Assembly: GCA_037954665.1 (NCBI GenBank)
Contig: JBBMOL010000023.1
Span: forward strand, 5,022,001 to 5,086,000
Direction: 5' to 3'
DNA from: Laguncularia racemosa
Lineage: Eukaryota; Streptophyta; Magnoliopsida; Myrtales; Combretaceae
Length of the DNA: 64,000 bases
This document shows positions 36,489 to 48,270 of this stretch, one piece after another. The notes under the pieces are model-generated. The model made no database searches, was not told the DNA's origin, and saw only the letters and a program-made list of their open reading frames with translations. The position numbers were made by a program, and so were the translations under genes. The number at the start of each line of letters is the position of its first letter. Within the stretch, counting starts at the first letter, position 1.

Positions 36489-36493
36489 CAAGA
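36489..36493. repeat. Copia target-site duplication, right
   Basis: CAAGA directly follows the 3' LTR and is identical to 30820-30824. Confidence 0.85.
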
Positions 36494-36559
36494 TAACTTC
36501 GTTACTCTGCAAACAACCTTCTGATTACTTGACATGTTGGGTTAACAGGAGTGTACTTA

Positions 36560-36740
36560 CTGAGTAACCGTGTTGTCTTTGGAAATGCAGCAGTGTGAAA
36601 GGAGACATTTGTTTCTTTCGACGCGAGAAATCCGATAGAATATCCTGTTCAGATCTCCATTTATATCTTGTAGGAGGCTTCCGAGCATATTCGTCCTCAT
36701 CAAAATTGACTTTCTTATTTGTGAGGAAAGACATCCATAG
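36560..36740 (-). pseudogene. Unidentified minus-strand exon-like frame
   Basis: From a Met near 36732 the minus strand encodes a polar, natural-looking stretch (FDEDEYARKPPTRYKWRSE, then SDFSRRKKQMSPFTLLHFQ). It reaches a GTAAGTAC splice-donor-like site near 36562. I do not know this protein. It sits head to head with the DC1 gene and on the same strand as the frame at 30641-30824, so both could be exons of one gene broken by the copia insertion. The intron between them is not established. Confidence 0.35.
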
Positions 36741-36745
36741 AAGAG

Positions 36746-37653
36746 ATGGAAAATCCAAGTGTTGATTCAGTCATCCACCATTTCAGGCATCAACATCCAC
36801 TGACACTAATCGATTTCCAATCTGAAAACACAGATCAAGCAACATGTAATGGGTGTAAACTTGAAGTTTCAGGATTGATCTACAGTTGCATTTCCTGCAA
36901 GTTTTACCTCTATAGGCCATGTTCCAAAATGCCCCAGAAACAGAATCACCACTCTGATCCTGCACATACTCTCACAATGTTTTCAGCCACGGTCTATCTT
37001 GAAGGCTTTTTCAATTGTGATGCATGTGGAGAAATGGGAACAGGCTTTTGCTACCATTGTCCGAAGTGTCAACTCGATTTACATACACTCTGCTTTCTTA
37101 CCATTATCAGTCCTCCAAAGTGCTCACGTGCACAAACTAAATCTTTGTTTTAAACCACCTTATGATACCGGGAGTTTCGTTGTGATATTTGCAACTTTGT
37201 GGGATCGAATACTTGGATGTACCGCTGTGATAGTTGTCACAATCACAACCTTTTCATCGCTTAGGAACTGATCGAGAGCAGCCACTACAACATCATCAAT
37301 CACCCGAGTTTCAAAATGCACCCTCTCACTTTCCACAGCATTTAGTTGGGCAAAGGAGCATAGGTCCATTGAATCATCAATTTTCGCTTCCTACTGTGAT
37401 GCCACGGGAGCACTTATATGATCCGTGCATCTACTGTCAGAGTTGCAGTCCTAGAATTGTTTATACAACTAGATACCCACCACTTGCTCCACCGGGTGTT
37501 TATCAAGTCGAGCCGAGCTTTGTAGACTCACAATACTCACGTACTCAACGAAGTGATGGAATGAAAAATTTTATGGGATTTATCCTTCAAAATTTGCTCG
37601 GTGTTGTAGTACAACAGGCTGGGGGGATCATATTTCAAGGCTTTTTTTGTTAG
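36746..37653 (+). pseudogene. DC1 (Cys/His-rich C1) domain gene, frameshifted
   Basis: ATG at 36746 starts a DC1-type protein. The first repeat begins HHFRHQHPLTLI with CNGCKLEVSGLIYSC and CKFYLYRPC. A second has FNCDACGEMGTGFCYHC and CQLDLHTLC. A third is CDICNFVGSNTWMYRCDSC. The C-terminal region is Pro/Gln-rich and ends in a hydrophobic stretch (GFILQNLLGVVVQQAGG). DC1 proteins are plant zinc-binding proteins, some tied to stress and defence signalling. Three frame changes (near 37090, 37173 and 37230) break the reading into four parts; family members are usually one uninterrupted exon. The copia LTR ends only 258 bp upstream, probably replacing the promoter. Confidence 0.8.
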
Positions 37654-40600
37654 GAAGTCGCTACCTGCATATTGGTTATTGGTGCAGTAAACTTCAACCA
37701 TCCATTTATTACCATGCTTTTCTTCCTGATTGCTTCTCCGTGTTTGTCATTGCTCAAGAATCTGATCCTTGTAAGAACGGGCATCTATTGGATTATTATT
37801 ATATTTTTTTGTGTGTTATTATTCACCCAGTCAAATGTTTTCAAATAAGGAAGTCTTCATGTATAAAGAATGATTTCTGTTCTGTATTGCCACAACGAAG
37901 TTATACGACTGAAAGATCAGGTTGGTTGTATTGTATCGCAGAGCTTATGGCAGTTGCTATATGCATTCTTACCTTGTCATGAGTTATTGTAGAAGAATCT
38001 CATTCACTTGCTAAAAGAACGAAAATCTGTTTCTTTCAGAGTGTAGTACACTTCAACAACTCCAGCAATCACCAGCTGAGTAACTCAATCTACCCAAGAA
38101 CTAGGCAAAATACATTTATTAATTTCAAAAAATTGAAAAAGAACCAAGTTGGTCCGATTTTACTCGCCTAAGTGTATAAACATGTATGATGCATCTAGTA
38201 AATCCTCTATGGCCATAACAAAGCTGAGCATGTTTGTTAGAGGTAGTCCACATAGTCGCAATCCTACCTCGGGGAGGAAGGGTTCCTAATCTGCCTATAT
38301 TTAAACCTGCAAAACCAAATTATGGTTTTGTGTGATATATTTCCATGGTTACTTTCCTTTGTCTTTGCCGTTTCCATTTCAAAACAGTACTTCATTCTTC
38401 TTGTGTAGAGCTAAATCCTCAAAAGTGTGATGGCGGGTATTTTATTATTTATCATAAAAAAATTGTTCAATCGAATTGATTTTCGACCTAAACATAAAAA
38501 ATTTCTTGTTCTCCAAGGAGTTAAAAAAAGCCCAATAAATTCTAGTCCAAATTTTACTTTTTTCCTTCATAAGAGTTTAAGATAGATGATGTATCATGGT
38601 ACTAATACCAAGTGATTATATGATTATCATGCTCTCAATTGGGGTGCGATTACTTTGTCTCATAATCCTACCATAACTAGAGATATTCTAAGGCTCAAAA
38701 ACCATTGAATGCCACAAAATAAACTTTTATATAATGTCTCCAAAATCTCTCAAAGGCTACATTTATTATTTGAAAAAAAGAAAATTGAAAACTTGTCTAC
38801 AAGACATTAACTAAAAAGAGTTCAACTCCTATTGTCCATCAACCAACAATCCATCCTATCCATCAAGTTCAACCAACTAATGCAAGTCCTACTTCCTTGA
38901 TGACTTGAAATCATTGGATTACTTAATATAGTGAAACATACAATACAATTTTAATGTCTTAGAATTTCATTGTAGCTCATAACTCTAGTCACACATAAGC
39001 TAACCTAAAACGATACTAACATCACAAACGGCACTACCTTATTAAGATAATGATATACGTGAGGAGTGACTTGAGTCTACACCTAACAACAACAAGGTAA
39101 TAGTCTCATCTTGAGTTCACTTCTGGTATTGTGCTATTAGGAGTACAATCCATCTATGACTCTTGAATTGACATCCCTTATAACTAGTTGGCTTTTTTAT
39201 AACTTCCTCCTTATTCAACTGACTCGGACTAGCCATAGTTCCCTTATATTAACTATCTACAAAGCCATAAACATGTCCTTAAGTGCCTAACAACCACATT
39301 ATCATAGGAATTTATCCCTTCTAAGGCCACAAAAACCTAGTCCACAGTTGCCATTCATAGATCTGTGCATGTCTAAGCACAAACATTTACATGCATTTAT
39401 TAGGTCAAATACTTCTAAATTTGGTTTATCTAACCTACAAGCATATGCATCACACTATAGTTGTCATGTTCTTGGAAATTCATACAACATATTAATACTT
39501 TTATAATTCATCAAAATTAAAACTCTTAAGCTTTAAAGCTCAAATCCTCCTCATTTATTAAATTTTAAGCTTATTAGGATCATAGGAGGTTACAAAATGA
39601 TCAACTTTAGTCTATTAGGTAGTCAACTTAGGGCATATGATCAGTTGATCATAATCTTATGGTAGTCGACCGCCCTATTGTAGGTTTCAACCTTCTCTTT
39701 CAATTTAAGGCTTAGATGATCCAAGTTCTCTAAGGGTGTAACCTAGCCTTCTCTTAAGGCATCTTTTTGGGTTAAAACAAAGTTCTTTTTATCCTTTTTT
39801 TCCTAAGTTTTTTTTACTCTAATTAGCTCTTGATCGTCTTTTGGGGAGAATAAGCCATAAGATAGGGAGATTATGAAATTGTGAAAGCTGGGTTCAACCA
39901 AGCTACTAAGTATTGGCAACAAGCTATAGCGTTTACTCTTGGTAATTATATTAGGGCTTAGAATTGATTGAATATTACAAGGCATTTCAATCAAGAGCAC
40001 TCTTTTTTTTTAATCTTAAGCACATCAATTCTTCAATTATATGTTAGATTCCATAGATTCTTCTAGTTATTAATTGATTCTCCAATCAACTCATATGCTA
40101 TGATTCATAAATAAGAAATATTAAATAACTAAGAGATTTCCTTTTCAACTTTATGTCATAAACCATCATAATATTCTTTGGTTGATGTTTTCTTGAATTA
40201 AATATTCTATACTAAGGTTTTCATTTAGTCTCTAATATAATTAATATTTTAGGGGTTTATAATTTAAAGAAAAGAAATTGTGAATCATTGACCTTACAAC
40301 AACCATATTGAGTTAAAGTTTTTTTCTAGTCTTATTGAAATATGAAAAACACTCAATTCACTTATCATTCTTGTGTATTCTTAAGAGAGAAAATCACAAA
40401 TCCCACTTTAACTACACTAGCGGATAAGGGTTAAGATCCATAGATGTATTGGGAATGAATAATGATTTGAGATTTGATGAGAATTCTTATCGTCTAGTTG
40501 CAATAAAGTTGATCCATTGATCTAAGAGAGAGAAAGTGATGCTAAGGGAAAGAGAGATGGGGGTGGTGGCACAATAAGAGAGTGCTAGACCCCTAAGGAC

Positions 40601-40729
40601 AATTGAGAGGTTGAGAAAAGAATAAGAAGTATTAGTTCTATGTTTATAGAAAACAAACCTTAGGGTTTAAATTACTATTTCCCCCCTAAGTTTGGTTGAA
40701 TTATTGGAGTATTTCATCTCTTCCTATTA
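37654..40729. other. Gene-free stretch
   Basis: I see no supported coding region. The 3' LTR of the decayed gypsy element to the right should lie in about 38800-40720, but I could not match it to a partner copy. Confidence 0.4.
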
Positions 40730-41766
40730 AACAAATTTCATTCTCAAAATTTACCCAAAGCTTGAAATAACTCTAAATACTCATTTCTCTATTATTCTTC
40801 TATCTCCCATTTGGCCTCTCTTTTTGAACCATTACTATTGAACCTTAACATAACCAATAGTTTGGCACCTTAAGATTTGCTCCTTTGTATTTTGATCTTC
40901 ACTAAATACTTTGCACAAGTCAAGATGGGTTAAACTTTCAACCGTGCTAGTTCTACAACTTGCTCTAGATCAAGCTTTTACCTTTTTAGTAGTAACATAT
41001 GGAATATGTCATTTACTTTAGCTAGACTTCGGGGTAAAGCCAATCTATAGACTATTGTATCAATTCTTTCAAAAATTTCAAATGGTTTGATGTATTTAAA
41101 ATTTAAGTTTCCTTTTATTTTAAACCACATTATACCTTTAATAAGTAATGATATCATCTATTTAATTACTTGTACCCTTATCAATTGTCTTTTGCACTAT
41201 CTTAGGACAAAAAATCAGTCTTTCGCCCATCTCATCCTAATGTATGAGGGACTTACACTTTCTTCTATATAATGCCTCATGTGGGGTCATTATAAGGTGA
41301 CCTGGTAACTATAGTTATAGGCAAATTTTACAAAGAGTAAATGACAATCCCAACTTCCTTTGAAATCTAGGGCATATGCCTTCAATATATCCTCTAAGAT
41401 TTGAAAGATTCTTTTTATTTGACTATTCATCTAAGGATGAAAGGTAGTGCTGAATTGTAGCTTAGTACCTAGGACTTAGTTTAAGCTTCCCCAAATCCTT
41501 ACAAGAAACTGCATATCTTTATTGGCACCATGGATACAAGAATACCATGCAAATGCACTATCTTTCAAGGGTATAACTAAGTCATCTTCCTAAAGAATAA
41601 CTTGTCTTTAAAGTTACGAAATGAGCCGATTTAGTCAATCTATCCACTATTACCTAGACTGACTCATCAAACTAAAATTGTCTTTAGAAATACCATTACA
41701 AAATCTATGGTTATATGCTCATACTTCCATTGTGGTATAGATAATGGTTGCAATTTACGAGTAGGT
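40730..41766 (-). pseudogene. Integrase C-terminal half of gypsy element 3
   Basis: Minus-strand scraps in shifting frames match the end of a gypsy integrase: a FHPQ-like segment followed by DFKGSWD-like and FAYN-like sequence near 41430-41300. A Val/Lys-rich chromodomain-like end lies near 40780-40860. No open piece exceeds about 40 codons. It is interrupted at 41767 by the LTR of element 4. Confidence 0.5.
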
Positions 41767-41768
41767 AA

Positions 41769-42545
41769 TGCATGTAACCCTAAGTATGTTAAACCTAGAA
41801 CCCCAATGATGCTAGTTGGTTTCAATTATCCCGAGGATCGTTTTGAATAAGCGATGCATAACTAGACCCTAATCAAACCCATTGATTGTAATCTAAGTTA
41901 TCAAAAGCTATTCTTAGTAATTCGGTTGAGAATCCTATGGAAAAGTTCTTTTGCGAAAGAATAAAAAGAAGTATTTTGTATCTCACAAAAAAAGAGGTGT
42001 TTTCATATATCAAAGTTGTTTTTGGTCGGTCCCACCTTGCACGGCATATATAGCACATGAATACAATATGGAAAAACCTAACACAATATGGAAATCCTAA
42101 GTTACCTAATCTATTTGTTACCTTATTTTCATGTAACCGAGTAGGCTACTAAATAATATAAATTACAAATAAAAACAAATACTAAAAATCTTAAGTTGCC
42201 TATTCTATCCTTGTGTCACCAAGTAGGCAATTAAATAACATAAATAACAAACCAACAAATAAAAATAAACATTAACAAAACTGAATGTATTCTCTAGTGT
42301 AGTGGTCCACACAAATATTTAATGTCCATAAATTATTTCATCCTTCCATGGTCACGTGAAGCAAGTTGACATATGTATGTGCTCCTTTAGTGTAGCTTGA
42401 TTCCCTGGCTTGGAAGTTTATGACTAGTCCCAATAGAGCTTCGTTCATTCTTTTAGCTTTAGCTCGGGTCATCGGGCCTCCAATGCCATGTAATGGATCA
42501 TGGAATTTTGGCTCCTTCCTTTTTCATGCTAGCTAATCCTCGTCA
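41769..42545 (-). repeat. 3' LTR of gypsy element 4
   Basis: Minus strand starts TGACGAGGATTAGC after the polypurine tract and ends GGGTTACATGCA. It aligns closely with 45725-46497. Confidence 0.85.
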
Positions 42546-42559
42546 TTCCCTCTTTCCTC

Positions 42560-42981
42560 GAAAAGATTTGTCCTCGAATCACTTGCATTATAAAAAGTAA
42601 GATCAGAAACATTATAATTGCGCTTATATTAACATAGTGACTCAACAAATCAATCTTGTAGGTGTTGTAATTGATGCACTCCAAGACTTGGAAAAGTCCC
42701 TCTCCTCTAGGATGTAATTTAGGCTTTCGCCGTGGTGCAAATCTTTCTTTTCTCAAATGCACCCAAACCTTTTCTCCTGGATGAAACACAATCTTGACAC
42801 GTCCTTTTGGTATTGGCCACTTTCGAATCGCATGCAATTTCCTCTCATCCAAGGCTAGCTCATCTATTCCTGTAATAAAGTCAAAAGAAAACACCATACT
42901 AGGTAATGAAAGATTAGTATCGGTATAAGTAAAATAAACATCCTTGTACATAAGTAGAAGTAATTGTTTCCTCGCCAACAT
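42560..42981 (-). pseudogene. Integrase C-terminal remnant of element 4
   Basis: The frame includes HPGEKVWVHLRKERFAPRRK and INYNTYKIDL. These match the integrase C-terminal region of plant gypsy elements, which binds DNA. It ends just before the polypurine tract. Upstream of residue about 30 the match stops, marking the deletion junction that removed RT, RNase H and the integrase core. Confidence 0.7.
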
Positions 42982-43735
42982 TGTACTCTCACACTTACTT
43001 TTTTCTTACAATTTTCTCTTCTCTCAGTGTTTCAGACTCTTTTCCCTCATAGCTCACCAATGTTTGTCTCTCACTCTTTTCTTTTTTCTCTCCCTGCTCT
43101 CGTACACTCTCGTGTTTCACTCTAACTTCTTTGGCAATTTTCACTTGGTCATCGCAAGCTTCCCATGGTTTTTGTGGAGTAAGAACCACCTTCCATTTGT
43201 TTAAAACAAAAGAATATTGATTCTTGTACCCATCGTATATAACCTTCCTATCAAACTGCCAAGGTCACCCTAACAAGATGTGGCTAGCCTACATAGGTAC
43301 CACATCACACATAACCTCGTCTTTGTAGCTCCATATAGAATAGGCTATAAGTACCTGCTTGATCACCTTAACCTCCTCATAATCACTTAACCACTACAAT
43401 CGATATGGTTTAGGATGCTTCATTGCTTTCAACCACATCTTTTCTACTTGCAAAGTGCTAGCAACATTAGTGCAGCTGCCACTATCGATTATTAAGCTAC
43501 ATACTTTACCCTGCACATGACACCGTGTATGAAAAATATGTTCACGCTGGATCCCCTCACCATCCTCCTGGGGTTGTACACTAAGCACTTTCCTCTTAAC
43601 ACACAACTCGCTATTCACGGGTCCCTTTAAGTCAACATCCTCATACTCTTGTGATGGTGACTCTTTCTCTTCCTCAGAGCTCACACTCTCTACATCCCCA
43701 CTATCACTGATAATTATAGCCATCTGATTTGGACA
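42982..43735 (-). pseudogene. Protease and downstream linker of element 4
   Basis: The 43723-43394 frame begins after the zinc knuckle with an acidic linker (SDSGDVESVSSEEEKE). It contains a retropepsin active site, LIIDSGSCTNVAS. The reading continues below with stops through the segment that normally precedes RT (VIYDGYKNQYSFVLN near 43240-43200), then a Lys/Glu-rich stretch to about 42995. It would cleave the polyprotein. Stops and the deletion make it inactive as part of a polyprotein. Confidence 0.7.
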
Positions 43736-44755
43736 TTGGGATGCAATATGCCCAAATCCCTAATACCTAAAACACTTTATATCTCTTGTCGTGGAAGGGG
43801 GTTTAGTGTCAGTCTTTCCCTTAGGTGCAGCAACTGGATTTTTAGCCCTCACGTCCTCCTTAGGCTTTGAATCGGTGGAGTTTCTTTTCCACATGGATTT
43901 CCATGGAGTTTTGGAAGTCGAGCCAGTCCTCTACTCACTCTTGTATTTTAGCTACCGCTCTACTTTAATAGCTCTATGCAGTAACTCTTCCATATCTAAG
44001 TAATGGTGAAGATCTATTACATCAGCTATCTCCCGATTCAATCTGTTGATGAATCTAGCCATAGTGGCCTCATCATCCTCCTCAATTCTCGCCCTAATCA
44101 TGGCTATCTCCAACTCTTTGTAATAATCCTCTACACTATTATTCCCTTAAGTCAACCCTTAGACTTCCCTAAGTAAGTCCCTATAATAGTGACTAGGAAT
44201 AAAACGCTTATGCATGATCATTTATATCTCCTCCCAAGTGCTAATAGGTCGCTCTCCATACTTACGCCTATTACGCACCCACTGATCCCACCATACACTG
44301 GCGTAATCTGAAAACTCTACTGCAGTTAATTTTATCTTTTTCTCCTCAGTGTAGTTGTGACATTCAAAGACATGATCCATCTTCCTCTCCCATTCTAAAT
44401 ATAATTCCTGATCATTCTTTCCCTGAAAAGTTAGGATTTTCAACTTAATACTCCCTAAATTATTATCACGCCTCTGGATACTTCCCCTATCCCTCATGTG
44501 TTGGTAATTTCCAAAATTAGATTCCTCTTCTTCATCTATCCTAACTCCTCCCCTATTATGTCTACCTACTCCTCGCCTGACAGTGGTACTGCTAGACGGT
44601 TCCCTACTCCTTTCCATCCTATCTATGCTATCATGGATCTGCTCTAGTTCACCCGTTAGGATCTTCTTCATCTCCCCCATCAATTCCTCAAACATCACCC
44701 GACTTTCTCCTCCATCAGTGTTCTGTCTCGACATAATTCTAATAATTTGCAGCAA
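43736..44755 (-). pseudogene. Gag of element 4
   Basis: A frame starts near 44755 (MSRQNTDGGES follows an upstream Met). It holds the Retrotrans_gag segment (FQGKNDQELYLEWERKMDHVF, YASVWWDQWV) and stops at 44222. Homology continues with stops: HKRFIPSHYYRDLL, DDEATMARFINRLNREI, YLDMEELLHRAIKVERQL. A degenerate zinc knuckle near 43790-43740 (KCFRY, GFGHIASQC) has its second Cys changed to Tyr. Gag forms the virus-like particle. At least four in-frame stops interrupt it. Confidence 0.8.
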
Positions 44756-45454
44756 GTTACAATCAAAATTACAAAAAATATATAAGTATGTTCCTCACAC
44801 TCACTCGTGTATTGCTTACAAATGATATGCTCACAATTCCACTCATGTATCTCTCTCACAAAATATGATCTCACCACCTATTTTTTGTAATTCTTTTGCT
44901 AGGAACTTAATTTGGAACTCCTAAACTCAAATTACTAAGTCAACACTGGTGATTACTATCGGCCTAAGTCACGTAGATGAAGGAAGACTAACTACACAAT
45001 CTAATTGATATGGAAAAGATTCACTACTGAATAGATATGCAATCAAACACAAAAGGATATAATTTTCACTAAAACACAATGAATGATTATGGAATGTAAT
45101 TTTCGGATGCACAATTTAAAAATTACAAAACATCTATCACGATTGGAATTAGAAACAATTGATATGGAAAGTGAATTGACTCAACCAATTATATAATTGA
45201 CGATTCAAGAAGCTATCTTGTGATTTTGGCAATTGTAATTCTTTCAAGGCCGAATTCCTTTTTTTTTTTTTTGAATTTCAGTTCTTGATTCTTTCTTTTG
45301 CAACTGAATTTGATTTTTTTTTTTTGTAGATAAGCTATGAATTGAAAACAATTGATTGTTTAAGAAAACCTAAATACTGTTGGCCCTAATGGATTGTAAT
45401 GATCGAATAACTATGAATTTTTTTTTATATAACTTCTGTCTATGAATATAAAAA

Positions 45455-45670
45455 AGATAATAGACGAATATGGAAAAGAGCAGAATTTTTTTATATGAAT
45501 TTTTTCTTTCAGATATAAATATGGAAAAGAACAACAGACGAATATGGAAAAGAACAACATAATTTTTTTTTTCAGATATGAATATGGAAAAGAGCAACAG
45601 ACGAATATGGAAAAGAACAACAGACGACTATGAAAAAAAAAACAACAGACGACTATGGAAAAGAATAACA
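45455..45670. repeat. Minisatellite in the leader of element 4
   Basis: About seven imperfect copies of a roughly 23-base unit related to AGACGAATATGGAAAAGAACA, some separated by T-rich runs. The minus-strand frames over it (repeated LLFFSIFVCCSFPY) are products of the repeat and not convincing genes. Confidence 0.8.
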
Positions 45671-45724
45671 AAAAAATTAAAGAAAAGGATAGAATTTACT
45701 TGATTCAAGAAGCCGAAGCTCTGA

Positions 45725-46497
45725 TGCGTGTAACCCTAGGTATGCTAAACCTAGAACCCCAACGATGTTAGTTGGTTTCAATTACCCTGAGGATCGTCTT
45801 GAATAAGCGATGCGTAACTAGACCCCAATCAAACCCGTTGACTATAACCTAAGTTATCAAAAGTTATTCCTAGTAATTCAGTTAAGAATCCTATGGAAAA
45901 GTTCTTTTGTAAAAGAACAAAAAGAAGTATTTCGTATCTCACGAAAAAGATGTGTTTTCATATATCAAAGTTATCTTTGGCTGGTCCCCTTGCACGACAT
46001 ATATAGCACAAGAATACAATATGAAAAAACCTAACACGATATAGAAATCCTAAGTTACCTAATCTATTTGTTATCTTATCCTCATGTAACCGAGTAGGCA
46101 ATTAAATAATATAAATTACAAACAAAAAAAAATACTAAAAATCTTAAGTTGCCTATTCTACCCTTGTGTCACTAAGTAGGCAACTAAATAATATAAATAA
46201 CAAACCAACAAATAAAATAAACATTAACAAAACCGAATGTATCCTTTAGTGTAGCGGTCCATGCAAATATTTAATGTCCATAAATTATTTCATCCTTCCA
46301 TAGTCAAGTGAAGCAAGTTGACATATGTATATGCTTCTTCAGTGTAGCTTGATTCCCTTGCTTGCAAGTTCATGACTAGTCCCTATAGAGCTTCGTTCAT
46401 TCTTTTAGCTCTAGCTTGGGTCATCGGGCCGCCAATGTCATGTACTGGATCATGGAATTTTGGCTCCTTCCTTTTTCATGTTAGCTGATCCTCATCA
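45725..46497 (-). repeat. 5' LTR of gypsy element 4
   Basis: Minus strand starts TGATGAGGATCAGC at 46497 and ends GGGTTACACGCA. The following minus-strand bases, TCAGAGCTTCGG, are a shortened tRNA-Met-type primer site. Confidence 0.85.
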
Positions 46498-46503
46498 ATA
46501 GGT

Positions 46504-48270
46504 CTCTAGTGCTCTATCCTTATTTGTTAACAAGTAAGGCATCTTGATGGGTACTTAGCTACTTTCCTTTTCATATTACTCCACTAGTATCACAACTTAA
46601 GATCTTTGTAATTTTTAGTGTTAAGTATCTTGAACGATGAGTCCCTTTCAGTATCTCCTTCTTCAGTTTTAAATTTCTTGTTAGACATAGTTAACTACCA
46701 TAGCTTACCATTCTTTTGAGCTTGTGTTAAATCTTTTTTCTTAGCCTTATATAGTTGCTAATTTGTCATCTCGATCTGTGGATCTTCTTGAGTAACTTTG
46801 ATATGCTCAATCAACGAGGGTTACAATCATAAATTTGCTATTATAATTTCCACTTTACTTGTAAGAGCCTCCTATTCATCCTTCTCAAATCTTCTATAAG
46901 TTGCTTTTGTCTTGTGATTAAGGTGATCTGTTCTCTTATTTTTTCTTACTTAAGGCATTTACCATAACATTAACCTTTCTAGGATGGTATAAATTTTTAG
47001 GTCGTAGTCTTCAATTAATTTGGACCATTGTCTTCATCACATATTTAGCTCTTCTTATGTGAACATGTATTTTAGGCTCTTATGGTTCATGTAGATTTTA
47101 TACTTTTTTCCCTCATATAAATAATGTCTCTACAATTTCATTGCTAGAACTATAATTGCTAACTCCATATCATGCATAGGGTAGCTCCTTTCATAAGGTT
47201 TAAGTTGCTTAGAAGCTATAACTTTTCCATCTTACATCCGCACACATACTAAGCCTTTAATGAAAATATTACTATATATGATAAACTCTTCCTCGCTACT
47301 TTGTTGAGCTAAGACTAGTGTAGATGGTAGCTTCTACTTTAGTTCTTGGAAGCTTTTTGCACACTTTTTGTCCCAATTGAACTTTACTCATATTTCCATT
47401 AAGGAGTCAAAGGGGTTTCTATTTTGGAAAATCTAGCTACAAACCTTTTGTAATATTCTACTAACCTCACAAGCCTTTTGATCTCTAACACTATCATTGA
47501 TTTATGCCATTCCATCACAATTTTAAGTTTCTTAGGGTCCATCAACATATCATTTTTTGATATTACATACCACTTGCTTTATCCAAAACTCACATTTCTT
47601 TAGTTTTACATAGAGCTACTTGTCTTTAAGCTTCTATAGCACCAACATTAGTTATTCTTTTTGTTCTTTGCTCTTCGAGTGCACCAAGATGTCATCTATA
47701 AATACCACCTTAAACTTGTTTAGATACTCTTTGAAGACTTGGTTTATTAGATCCATAAAGGCTATTAATGCCTTCATAAGTCCAAAGGGCATGATTTAAA
47801 ATCCATAGTACTTGTAATGCGTTCTAAAGCAAACTTGGAAACATCTTTTGCTTTCATTTCAAATGGTTAAATAGATTGTCAATTTGGGATAAGGGATACT
47901 TTTGATAATAAATTTGTTTAGCTCCTTGTAATTTATGTACAATCTCATATTCCCATCTTTTTTCTTAATAAACAACACATGGGCTTCCTATGGTGATACA
48001 TTAGGTTTGATGAACCCCTTGTCGAGTTGTGCATCTAGTTTCTTTTTCAATTCTTTCAATTAATTTGGTATCAACTTTTAAGGGACCTTAAATGTTGGAA
48101 ATTTTACATAGAGCTACTTCTATGTTGAGCTCAATCTCCCTATCTAGGGTTAGTTTTGATAATTTATTTAGGAACACCTCTAGAAACAGATGAACAGCTG
48201 GAACTTTTTCTAGACTAATAGCGCATTCTCCATTCCATAAACTATGCTTATTACACTGTTTACTTAACAT
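46504..48270 (-). pseudogene. RT, RNase H and integrase N-terminal part of gypsy element 3
   Basis: Minus-strand pieces: LTLDREIELNIEVALC (48150-48090) is the start of RT. IMPFGLMKALIAFMDLINQVF followed by KVVFIDDILVHSK (47800-47680) holds the RT catalytic FIDD. RNase H sequence such as YKIYMNHKSLKYM lies near 47090. Integrase zinc-binding scraps follow down to 46504. Dense stops and indels make it inactive and old. Confidence 0.65.

Larger units (their letters stand above)
41769..46497 (-). mobile_element. Ty3/gypsy element 4, internally deleted, with both LTRs
   Basis: LTRs at 41769-42545 and 45725-46497 enclose, on the minus strand, a leader with short tandem repeats, gag, protease and then directly an integrase C-terminal piece. 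Reverse transcriptase, RNase H and the integrase core are absent. The polypurine tract GAGGAAAGAGGGAA (42559-42546) adjoins the 3' LTR. The sequence resembles the Reina/CRM chromoviruses. TAGGT occurs 2 bp outside the left end (41762-41766) and 1 bp outside the right end (46499-46503), a possible but imprecise target duplication. It would depend on other copies for movement. Confidence 0.8.

Noticed and set aside
45370..45671. Cys/Phe-rich minus-strand frames with repeated LLFFSIFVCCSFPY
   Set aside because: Translation of a minisatellite, not a transmembrane protein gene.
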